DNA of 64,000 bases. Source: Dastarcus helophoroides. Taxonomy: Eukaryota > Arthropoda > Insecta > Coleoptera > Bothrideridae. The translations under genes and the position numbers were made by a program. Numbering within the stretch: the stretch's first letter is position 1; every line of letters starts with the position of its first letter. Shown piece after piece: positions 45,720 through 55,976 of this stretch. The notes below the pieces were generated by a model. That model did not search any database. It was not told where the DNA came from and saw only the letters and a list, made by a program, of their open reading frames with translations. The DNA lies in contig CM053327.1 in the NCBI GenBank assembly GCA_028583605.1, forward strand, positions 24,415,629 through 24,479,628, written 5' to 3'.

Positions 45720-47825
45720 CCGGGTGGAAAGTTAGGTCAGGGATAAACGAGAGCGGATGAATTGGACCTCTGAAAAATATGGGGTTGAGGCGTGGGGCCT
45801 GCTACCCGGCACTTGTAAAACATATGCAAAAAAAAATCCCACACAGCCTCGGAATTTGGACAGTCACAAGGATGAAAGAAAATGGAGAAGGAAACAGACT
45901 ATGAAAATTTGAAGGTGGAATATTCAAGGAATAGCAATGAAACAAACAGAAATACTCTCAAGAATGGAAAGATTGGACATAGACATAATAGTTTTAAGTG
46001 AAACAAAGAAAAAGGGGCAAGGAGAAGAAACACTAGGTACATACACACACATATGAAGTGGTGTTCCCAAACATGACAGAGCAGCAAAGGGAATATCAAT
46101 ACTTATAAAAAATAAATGAAAGAAATACATACAGAATTACCAGCAGATAAGCGAAAGAATATTACAAATTCAAATGAAAATCTATGGACAACAAATAACA
46201 ATAGTTGCTCTATATGCAATGAATGACAATGCAACCCAGGTACACAAAGAACATTTTTTTGACACATAGAGGGATATACTGGGCAATTTAAAGGAAAAAG
46301 ACGATATTTTATTAATCGCAGATTTTAATAACCGTGTAGGACAGGAAGACGAAGACAGAGTATGACGATTCGGGAAAATGTAAACAAAAATGACAGTGGA
46401 AATAGGCCACTGGAAATATGTCGAGAATATGAATTGATAACAACCAACAATAAATTCCGGCATAAAGATATACATAGGTATACTTGGAAAAAACCAAATA
46501 GAAATCCACCATCGATAATTGACCTAATCCTAGTATGCAAAGCTACCAAGACTATAACACAAGATGTAAGAGTATATAGACAGATAGAATGTGCAAGTAA
46601 CCATCGTCTAGTATTCGGAAAATGTATATACACAGGAAGATACCAAAAGGACAATATCCCAGAAGATCAAGACTTGGAAGAATTTAATAATGAAAGGTAC
46701 CAAGTAGAATTGTTATAGCAATTTAATATACGAGCACTATATCAGAATAGGCTGCAGAACAAATTAGAAGTAAGAGAAGAATAGACCCCAAGAGAAATGT
46801 TCCAACATCTGAAGCAAGCAATAAGGGAAATCCCAAAAGAAGCACTTGGTACCGAACAATGCAAAAACAAGATATAGAAAAATTTAGCGAAGAGTTATAA
46901 GATATCATAAAAATAAAAAAAAAATGATTCTTTTCAGAAATGGCTAAAAGACAAAACAACAGAAAAACAAAAAGAACATGTTACCCTTAGGCGGCAGGTC
47001 AAACAAAGAGTAATATTAGAGAAAAACGAATATTGGAAAAAATGTGTCAAGATATAGACAACACGCTTAGTATAACAGATCAACGGAAGCATGGAAACAA
47101 ATATAGAAAAAACAGTAGATACAATAATGCACATAAAAATATCCTACAAATAATTACACCTAGGGAATGGAAAGTACACTGCTCAATGCTCCTGCAGGAA
47201 TCTGGACGAGAATATGATTAACAAGAGGAAACAGTAATAATGGGTGAAATCAAAATAACAGAAGACGATATGAACAAGACCCTAAAAAAGGCAAAAAATA
47301 GCAAGGCACCTGGACTAGGAAATATAAAAATGGGATTATTGAAATATGGATGGAGAAAGATCATATCTTACATCCAAGCGTTGTTCAACAAAATTGAAAG
47401 AGGAGAAAAATCCCAAGAGAATGGTACTTGTCATATATATCCTCCATATATAAGAAAGGAAATAAAAAATCAACAAATAATTATAGAGGAATTAGTGTCA
47501 TCCCGTTAATCGCGCAAGACTCTTTACCACAATAATAAAAGATAAAATACAACAGCACATGAATGACTTGAGCGAAGAACGATCAGGATTCCGCAAAAAA
47601 GTAGATCGTGCCTAGATAATATACGTATCATGAGAATGAGACATGTCATAAAAAAGGACAAAGCCAAGAACATTGATATATGACGTTTATAGATTTAGAA
47701 AAAGTGTGCCCAGAAAACAACTATGGATAGCTTTGAGAAGAATGAATGAAAAAAATTCACAGATTTCGCAATCCTTGCAACCAACTGAGACATTGGAAAT
47801 GATAACACCAAATAGAAACATAATT
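45720..47825 (+). mobile_element. RTE-like non-LTR retrotransposon, 5' part (endonuclease and RT N-terminus)
   Basis: After a GC-richer leader (45720-45900), plus-strand frames give APE-type endonuclease motifs: KIWRWNIQGIAMKQTEILSR, DIIVLSETKKKGQ, ISILIKN, ITIVALYAMNDN, DDILLIADFNNRVGQEDEDR, IIDLILVCKAT and NHRLVFGK. Then come RT motifs: LKKAKNSKAPGLGNIKMGLL, WYLSYISSIYKKGNKK, NNYRGISVIPLIARLFTTII, EERSGFRKK and RKQLWIALRRMN. The order endonuclease-RT is that of RTE-like and other APE-type elements. Many in-frame stops and frameshifts make it dead. The RT stops abruptly near 47800 and resumes at 51656. Confidence 0.8.
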
Positions 47826-49839
47826 AACACTTTATTTAACATACAAGGTTATACAGGGTATTTACAAATTTCAAAAACAACGCTTGGCAGTTGATTCGGA
47901 ATGATAAATAAATACGAATTACGAAAAAAAAAAATAATAAAAAATATTTACTTTTCGAATTGCAGACTTTCAAAGTTGTTATAAAAAATAATTTAATTAA
48001 TAATTTCATATCCTCTTTAGCGATCGTGTTGAAATATGAAACTTTTATTTATTTAGATTATTAAGGCTAGAATCTTAGTGACGTCGACCCGTGTGTTATC
48101 CGACATCCCTTGAAATTCGTCACGACAATTATCTATGTATCTTCGAAGTAGTAAATAATAATAATTACATAAAATATGTATTGATTTACAACAATGCGTA
48201 TTACGTTTAGGTTTTATTTTTTTTATAACTGATTAAAATGTCGTTAAGGCTGACTGTGTTGAAAGTGTTTGCAGATGTGTCTTACACCACATAAATTTTA
48301 TGGCCCTTTACAGTTTGTTTGAACCCCCTGGTTGGATAAGTAGTACATTTCAGAAATTTGTCATTCCGACAAGTGGTTCTTAGATATTCTGTAATCCCTA
48401 TTTTTTCCAAGTTTAAGAATCATTTTATTGACACTGAATGTGCCTTCTTTTCTTTTTGAAAGGCAACGTTACAATGAATAGACCACATGGTCCTCGTAAG
48501 TAGTAATTGTCTTGAGAGTGTTATTCCTGGCCTTTTCTTCTTGGGATAAAAGTATTTTGTTTTCAGTTTTCTCTTGATCCTAACATTTATTGCCCCGGTC
48601 ATGTAATTGTTTTTCCTGACAAGAATTTATGGTCTTTGAATTGCATGTCTTTTTTTTTGTTTCTTTGAATGGACTTTTAAATGACCAGCTGCATTCAACT
48701 CAATTTGGTTTCTTGAAAATGAAGTTAATTTTTTTCTGATTTCAATGGAATTTCTAATTACTCCCAAAATAAACTTGTTTCAGTTAATAAATCTATTTAG
48801 ATTATTTCGCATTGAAATCAGGATTATCGAAAAAAACATTAGAGGGTAGTAAAATGGCAAATTTATCAATCTTAAAGATTGAGGAGGTTGGTTCTGTGAT
48901 TTTGTTTAACATATTCCGGATCACACGTGAATTCTTTTAGATGTGATTTGATTCATATGTTACATTACTTCGAACTCTTTTAAAGGAAATTACAATTTTT
49001 TAACTAATGCTGAAGTAATGATGTTCGCTTGACACCCTGGATTTAACAATGCTGGACATTATTTAAAGTTACTGCACCTATTTCTAATTGAAACTAGAGC
49101 TGTACTGGTTGTACTGATTGCCACTTTCGCTTTGCATGATCATTTAATTTTTCCGCTCTTAGGGGAATAATAAATAAAAGTAATTTCCTTTTTTGCCGAA
49201 AGCTCTAAAACCTTTATTACAGTTAATTAGTTGACCTAGACCGGGTTGTGTGATTCTTGGGAATTAAAAAATGTTTAGGACGGTTGTGACCTGTTCTTTT
49301 ATTTTAAAGCGGTCTTGCAGCAACTCTATTGCATAATTAATGAATAATAATAATTAGCTGATAATGACAATGATTCAATAACGTCACTTGAATATCCTTC
49401 CACAGAATCGCAAAGATAATGAAATTTCTTAATATCAAAAATACGCTTGTCGTAATGAACTGACCACTTAAATGAATCTAAGAACAAAAATGGGAAGCGA
49501 TGAGGGCTTTAAATTAGCAACAGATATGGTATTTAATTATCTCGAGCCGTTTAATAATGACAGAGTGAGTCTGATTGAATTAGTAAATTTCAATTTATGT
49601 CAGTTAAAATTTTATCGGATGTTCAAATGAAAAAGTCAAGTGTGCTCTAAATTTTTTGGAAGAGAACGTAGCGAAACTGGTATTCGATTACTTATTGATT
49701 ATTTTGGTTGATCCGTCAAGGGTCATTTTGACGTCTTATTTATCCAGAGAGGTTAAAATTTTCTAACCTAAAGAAAATCGCCTAGAAATCTATTTTACTC
49801 TTATTTTTACTCTTCTTTACAAAATTATGCGCTTATGCT

Positions 49840-50940
49840 TTCAAAATAATTATAAACACAAATTTTGGGCTTTTCCGAAATTAAATAATTTCCTCCACAA
49901 TTTCCAATATTTTAAATTTTTACATTAAACTTGCAATTCTTGTGTTTTTTCTTAAAACTTCGGATTTCAAAGGGATTCAAAATTTGAACATCAGTCTTGC
50001 GAGTCTAACCCAAGATATTGCATTAAAAAAATAAATATACAGTATTTTCTTGAAATTATGACTTTTTCACAAAATTCCTCAACCTTTCAAAATGTCATTT
50101 ATTTTTCTTAAACTGTTAATAAATATTTACGTTTTGTTTAAAATTTTCATGTTAAATAATAAATTCTAAATATTTCTAAAGATTTTGACTTATTTTCGAA
50201 ATTGTGACCTCAGCCTAAAAAATTCTCAAAATTATAAATATATAAACTCGAAAACTCAAGATTTTTTATCGAAATTTTGTAATGTCAAGTTTTTTTTCGA
50301 AATTTAAGATCTTCTTTTTTATTAAATCATGAGTGGTGGGTTTCCTCAAATTGTAAAATCCCAAAATTCAAACTTTACTTTCTACTCTTATTTCCAACAC
50401 CAATAAAGGTTTCAACCAGTGTTAAAAGTTTAATTTTTTATTTTTAAGGTTTTAAATTTAATCTAGAATCTTTTTTTTAAGAACACAAGTCATTTATTTA
50501 AAATCTTGACTTTAAATGAAATATTTTAATTTTTTTCAAATGATATTGATTTAGGTGCAAAATTTTATCTTTAACCTCAAAATGTTGACATATGTTTTGA
50601 AATTTTAGAACATTATGAATTTTTTGAAATCCTGGAATATTTTCCTAAAATTGTCTATTTTTTTTACTATTTTTCTCGCAAATTTTCTGAATTCAAAATT
50701 TTGGCCTTATTTAGCTATTTTTCTTTATTTTTGACCTTAATATCGAAGTATACGACTTGAGATTTCGAGTGAAAACTTGAATATTCAAATATTTTTCTTT
50801 CGGATTTTTCTATTTTTAAGGTTATTTCTGCAATGTTTACCTTTTCTAAATTTACAGTTTCCATTAGCCAAGTTTCTTCTGAAAGATTATTTTTTAAATT
50901 GAAATATACTCGCATAACCAAATAGACTACGAAATAATTT
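49840..50940. repeat. Quasi-repetitive low-complexity field (right)
   Basis: Variants of CGAAATTTTG, TTTCAAAATTT, AAAATTTTGACTT and TCTTAAACT recur at irregular spacing, with the same texture as 39986-41869. No coding potential is believed; the frame at 50715-50921 is a by-product. Confidence 0.5.
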
Positions 50941-51204
50941 AAAGCAAAATAATATTAAGACAACTATGCTCATGGCTCTTGAAAGAAATATTTTAGTACA
51001 AAGCGAAAACAATGAAATATTAAAATATATTTAATCTACAAGCAACAATTTGTCAAATTTATTGTAAAAGTAATTTACATTTATTTGAGCCCTAAAAATT
51101 ATAAGTGCAGGTATTTTACCACATTCGTTTACTGAGTACTTCAAGGTTTTCAAGACAGTACGTGAATTGGATTAAGGGTAAGATTTTACAGCATAATAAT
51201 GGAA

Positions 51205-51588
51205 TTATAACCCCTCAGTTAAGGGCCGCTGACTTGGGTAGCCCGTATAAACTTCAGAACCTTTAAGTTTGCGCATCTTTACATGCTCACGATACCGCCT
51301 ATTGTGTTCAGTTTTTGTTAGCGGTGTTTTCGTACTTAACTCACTAGATTCTCTATTTTCAATCTCTCGTAAACGTTTTTTACGCTCTCGATATATCTTA
51401 CACTTTTCGCTATTTTTCAAACTCTCAATATCCATAGCTGATAGTCTTATCCAATGAGACGTCACTGGATTAAACGAATATGGGGTCTGTAAACTTAACA
51501 TTCTCCCATAGTTTTTACGCCGGCCTCTCGACGCCAAGAGCGCTCGACTGGCGAGTATGTCAGAGCGAGCGACACCGTGTTCTCTCAA
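51205..51588 (-). CDS. Unassigned basic ORF with two related Arg/Lys motifs
   Basis: A 127-codon minus-strand frame. From about residue 53 (MDIESLKNSEKCKIYRERKK) it has two related basic stretches: SEKCKIYRERKKRLREI and TEHNRRYREHVKMRKLK, both of the form E-(K/H)-x-(K/R)-x-Y-R-E followed by K/R-rich sequence. Similar repeated YRER/YR-H basic motifs occur in N-terminal regions of several insect mobile-element proteins, where DNA binding is presumed; that comparison is from memory and not specific. GC content is higher than in the surroundings. It lies in the foreign segment that interrupts the RTE-like element, so it could be that insertion's own gene or an exon of it. The true start may be the internal Met near residue 53. 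Confidence 0.35.
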   Translation of the reverse strand: MREHGVARSDILASRALLASRGRRKNYGRMLSLQTPYSFNPVTSHWIRLSAMDIESLKNSEKCKIYRERKKRLREIENRESSELSTKTPLTKTEHNRRYREHVKMRKLKGSEVYTGYPSQRPLTEGL

Positions 51589-51655
51589 GCTTGAACGAAA
51601 ACCCGAAACTTCACCCCATATCTCAGCATAAACATTTCCAATGTTAAAATGGATT

Positions 51656-52790
51656 AATATAACTTAATATAACACAAAAATTATACAGAGACGCAAAAGT
51701 GCAAATAAAAATAGGCAACAAATTAACGAAACCAATAAACATAACGAAAGGTCTGAAGCAAGGATGCGGTCTATTACCCACACTCTTTAATCTATTCATA
51801 GAACAGGCTCTGCAGAGGTGGTATAAAAAAATGCGGAAGGATGAGCATACCGATACAAGGAAATATACTACACTCACTAATGTTCACGGACAAGAAAAAC
51901 AGAACATAGAGTATGCGATAAGGAAACTCAAAGAAGAATATGAATTATGAGGACTTAAAATAAACATGAGCAAAACTGAATATTTATGAACTGGGCAAGA
52001 GGTTGCAGGTGCTAACCTAGAGAACGAAACTGTCACCAGCTGTCAAACCTTTAGATATCTGGGATCAACAATACATGAGATGGTACCTGTATAAGAAATA
52101 TAGAAACAAAAATAGCACGAGGAAGACAGGCTACACGAGCACTTCACGGATTGATATGAAACAACACTCTTACTAAAGAGAACAAAAAAGGATTTTTTAA
52201 ACCATAGTTCAAAATATTACTATATATGGGGCAGAAGTATGGCCAGTAACAAATGCAATAAGAAATAAAATAAGAACAGTGGAATTAGACTTTATCAGAC
52301 GGTGCTTACGAATAACAACAAGGGACCAAAGGAGAACTGAAGAAATATGGCAACGAATGGGAGTAAAATTTTTAATAACAAGCAGCCAGAAAACAAAGTA
52401 TTGCAGTGGTACTGGACACGTCCAAAGAATGCCAGAACCCAGATGGCCAAAACTAGTATTGGAATGCGAACAGCTAGGTAGAAAACGAAGGGGACGATCC
52501 GCATTAAGATAGGGAAATCTATTCTTCATGATGAACTCTTATTGACCGGAAACATTATGTTTATTAATTTTATTTAACATTTCTTCGGCCCAGTTTGGGA
52601 AACCTATATTGGACATGCAACGATAGATAGAGATCTGAGAGCAGGGGACTCCGATGTGAGAGAGCTATGGAGGGAAAAAAACGAACTTATAACAAGAAAG
52701 AGCCGAAGAAGAAGAAGGGGTAAAATTATAGTTAAACATTGGTGTATAATTTGGGATGAATTTAAAGTGGCGCCTAGCACCGGACACACT
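51656..52790 (+). mobile_element. RTE-like non-LTR retrotransposon, 3' part (RT palm to C-terminus)
   Basis: Continues the element that starts at 45720. It begins LYRDAKVQIKIGNKLTKPIN and ITKGLKQGCGLLPTLFNLFI, followed by the K-TEYL region (KINMSKTEYL), TCQTFRYLGSTIHEM, DFIRRCLRITTRDQRRTEEI, GHVQRMPEPRWPKLVLE and a basic tail, RELWREKNELITRKSRRRRR. The catalytic YADD motif is not recognisable, lying in a damaged stretch near 51880. The end is set loosely where the coding tail fades. It is dead. Confidence 0.75.
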
Positions 52791-55397
52791 AAACCTAAAA
52801 ACCTTAGCTCCAGACAAATTTTAAATTAGCGGCAATGATGACGAACATTAATTTTTTGAACATTCTGGAATGTGAGAGCAGCCTTTATAAACCCAGCTCT
52901 GATATCTAGGGCACTGAATTCAGCCTTCATCAACAATGAAGCCTTCATAAACAAACTACTAAAAGTGTTTAGTTGGGTTCTTTTAATGGTACAATTTTGT
53001 TTGAATTTAGACAAAGTTTTTGACATTTTATGGCAGATGTCTCCTTTCATTTTTAACTTGTTTAATATTTTCATCTATAGATCCTTTAAAAATCTTTCCC
53101 AAAAGTTATTTTTTTTTTCGTTTTTTTTTTCTTTTTCTTCTGCAATTCTTTTATTACACAATGCAATAAGAATTTCAGCTATTTCCAGCTCTCTTCTTTG
53201 CAGCTAATTTTTTTGTACCATTCGGTAACGGAAATAACTTTAAGAAAGTATCTGGAATATTGCTTGTAGATGATGATTGGCGATTAGCTGCGAAACTGAG
53301 CTTGCACTAGGAGAAATTTGCGGAATGGCTTAGTCGATGATTTAGGGCAAAGTTAAAGGTTAACTTAGGAATGAAACTTGTTGCTGTTGTAGGAATTGAA
53401 TTGAAAATGGTTGAAATACAGCTGGATCATTGAGAATCGTGTTAACTGCTTTGATGAACTAATACTTGTGTCCGACGCCAGTTACCGTTAGACGTTAGGA
53501 GAGAAACTATTTGGAGAAAACCAAATTCTTAAATAGATGCAACAAATTTATTTTCTTAACCTATCAAAAGTGTATTGCCCAGTTCGACATTTCTATTGCA
53601 AATTCATAATTTCAGCTAATACTACCAAAATTTTAAACTCAAATTCAATATTCTTAGTTTAAAGTAAACATGTTATGGGAAAATTTTTAAAAAATGTTTA
53701 ATAAAAATCGGTATACGGAGAGAAAAGAGAAGGAATGCTAAGTTGGAATTAAAAAAAAAAATAATTCTAATGTACGCAATCCTAAGAGCAAATCCATAAG
53801 TACATTAATTTATAGCCTCGCCAATAATACTTCACGAAGGATAGTACGCAGCGGCAATTCGGACAATAATGTATTCTGTTTTAAAATATATGTCATTTCG
53901 ACTTGAATTTTGAGCTTCGACAAATAGGTGAAGAGCGAAAAACTGTTTTATCTGGACACATACATATACGCTGTACAATATTTATGCAGTGTCACATGTA
54001 GTTGTCATGGCAAGAGCAGAACATTAATTCACTTTTTAATTATGAATGCACATAAAAAGGCGCATTAAATATTCAAAAAAAGGTCGTGATCGCGACACGT
54101 ATTCCTGCCAGAAATATAAATTTCCGACGTAGGAAGTTCTCGAATGTTTTCAGCTTTGTGTATTTCGAGATTAAATTCCGTACGTTGTGCAAGATTTATA
54201 TACGTACACATCTAGAGTTAGAAAAGCTAAGGGATACAACAAGCTAAGCGACACAAATATACATATCCTGATTTCGTGACTAAACTGCATTAATAATGGG
54301 GTTCTGGGTAATCCGCTGTGCATTCAGGCTCCCACTGAAACTCCAAGTCAGCTACAGAGGCTATCAATTATTGGTACATGGATGCGCAGACGTTTTATAT
54401 CAACCCTCCACTTAAGCATTCTAGCATGACCTTTTAGAAAACGCCTCCCCTGAAATAATGGACCACTTAATATTTTAGATTTTCAGGAGCCAGACTAAAA
54501 TCTGATATTCGACCTAACGGATATGTACAGAAATAATAAAATAATATATCGTCAGCTTCAGATGATTGGTCCACCGAAGAGACAATATTTCAAATTGACT
54601 TTGAAAATGGACTCATCGCCGTAACTTCATTAAACAATTCTAAATATCAACGTCTATTAGTTTATCTTTAATTTTTGTACCTAATATGATAGGGTATGGT
54701 AGGAGAACTTTTATATAATATCGTTTTGTGGATTTTAATTCGGCCACAGTCTTGCTCAATCTATTCAGAATGGTAATGAAGTTTGAACCCAAATAAGTGT
54801 TTATGGATGCACTTTTCGCGTTGTCCTCGTGGCGAGTTCTGCTTTAAATCAAAGGGGTGTCCTCCTTAAGGCTGAAATGAGGATGCTGCGAAAAACGACA
54901 TAGGAGAGAAATGTAGTGCAGATCATACGATCATCACTGATCACAGCCACATTAATTTGTTTAGGAGAAAGCTTCTGCGCTAGTTAGACATGAGAGAACT
55001 TGTGGTTCGGTTACTTTACTCAATTACAGAAAAGATGACTGCCCGCGGCATAAAAAACCACGTCTTTTTGGCCAAAAAAGTCAAAGCTCCGCGGAAGACT
55101 ACAGTAGGTTGGCTTCTGTGAAAAGTTTACAGACCTGGACCATACAATTTCAAAATCTTTATTAATAAGAAGAACGAAACTGATAATGAATGAGAGGTTA
55201 TCTTGTTTGCATTTTTAATTAATGATGATATGAAACTAATGATTTGACCACAAAAATGTTCTACAAGATACAGTCAAAGTCAGTTACAAATCATTCACGA
55301 TTTAAATATTTTGAGTATTTATGTGACTGACTAATGGCTATAAGTTATAAATATTATAACGCAATGTAAATAGATGGAATAGAATTTAGAAGAGAAT
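52791..55397. other. Non-coding stretch
   Basis: No gene is recognised. Poly-T-rich sequence lies at 53105-53140. A weak AEMRMLRKTT-like match near 54880 was not accepted as a retrotransposon. Sequence at 55150-55370 belongs to a dispersed repeat also seen at 37100 and 44045, into which the solo LTR inserted. Confidence 0.4.
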
Positions 55398-55735
55398 TGT
55401 AGAATTTAGTACATCAGAAAAGTTTCTAGAATGATCTGATAAGGGGAAAGCGACCGTGATAACGAAGCAAATGGCAGATAAGCGTTCCCGAAGTTTCGGA
55501 AAACGATAAGCCTTATCTGCCGGATTGTTCTAGAACCTGGATGCCAAAACTATATAAGGCGGTCAGCTGTCCCTCAAGTCAGTCAGATGGAGTCAGTGTA
55601 ATTAGTGAGTTAGTAGAAGTCAATAATAAGTGAGTAAATTGTTCAATTGTGGTGATCCAAGTTTAGTTTAGTAATAAAGTGGGTATTATTTTTAATTCAC
55701 GTGTGAATCAATTCGAACCGATAAAGCCCGTAACA
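55398..55735 (+). mobile_element. Solo LTR of an LTR retrotransposon (~338 bp)
   Basis: Starts TGTAG and ends GTAACA, as expected for LTR ends (TG...CA). U3 carries a heat-shock-type element at 55485-55502 and two TTCTAGAA palindromes (55424-55431, 55528-55535). It also has an inverted pair GGCAGATAAG / CTTATCTGCC with GATA-factor cores. A TATA box (TATATAAG, 55551) is followed 30 bp later by an arthropod initiator TCAGT (55579-55583), and an AATAAA signal lies at 55673-55678. This U3-R-U5 layout is complete. No internal retrotransposon sequence adjoins it and the flanking repeat resumes on both sides, so it is a solo LTR left by recombination. Target duplications were not resolved. Ty3/gypsy origin is likely but unproven. 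It lies 3' of citrate synthase and points into it in antisense. Confidence 0.65.
55485..55583 (+). promoter_or_regulatory. Heat-shock-element/TATA/initiator promoter in the solo LTR
   Basis: TTC-CC-GAA-GT-TTC-GG-AAA gives three perfect alternating nGAAn units and a fourth with one mismatch, the classic heat-shock factor (HSF) binding array. It lies about 65 bp upstream of TATATAAG (55551-55558). TCAGT, the arthropod initiator, is centred 30 bp downstream of the TATA start. Spacing and order fit an RNA polymerase II promoter. Heat inducibility is inferred from the motif only. Confidence 0.6.
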
Positions 55736-55976
55736 ATATATACAGCGATCGTAACCATACTAATAAGGCAAAACAAGGCAGATAATGGTCCAGGGTTGGT
55801 TGTAAATATTTTGAAGTGTAGCACGTTCGTCTCTCTCTCCTCTTAGTTTTGTTAATGATTTTTTTTATTGAAACAAATCGTGAAAACGTTTGATCTTGAT
55901 TTGCTTAGCTAGTAAATCTACCATCAATATATTTATTACTACATAATTCTACATCTGGAAGTGTAAAATGAAACGA

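Larger units (their letters stand above)
47826..51655. other. ~3.8-kb foreign segment interrupting the RTE-like element
   Basis: The RT breaks off shortly after RKQLWIALRRMN and resumes at LYRDAKVQIKIGNKLT, a junction that is normally only a few residues long, so this segment is an insertion (possibly nested). It is AT-rich. The part 49840-50940 is quasi-repetitive like 39986-41869. The only non-random coding hint is the basic ORF at 51205-51588. No TIR, LTR or target duplication could be defined at its edges. Confidence 0.6.

Noticed and set aside
46312..47134. Hydrophobic minus-strand frames that look like membrane proteins
   Set aside because: Shadows of the lysine-rich RTE-like coding strand; the plus strand carries recognisable endonuclease and RT motifs.
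54860..54960. AEMRMLRKTT frame resembling an RTE reverse transcriptase tail
   Set aside because: The similarity covers about ten residues, then stops; no following GH-RM or GRP-RW motif.
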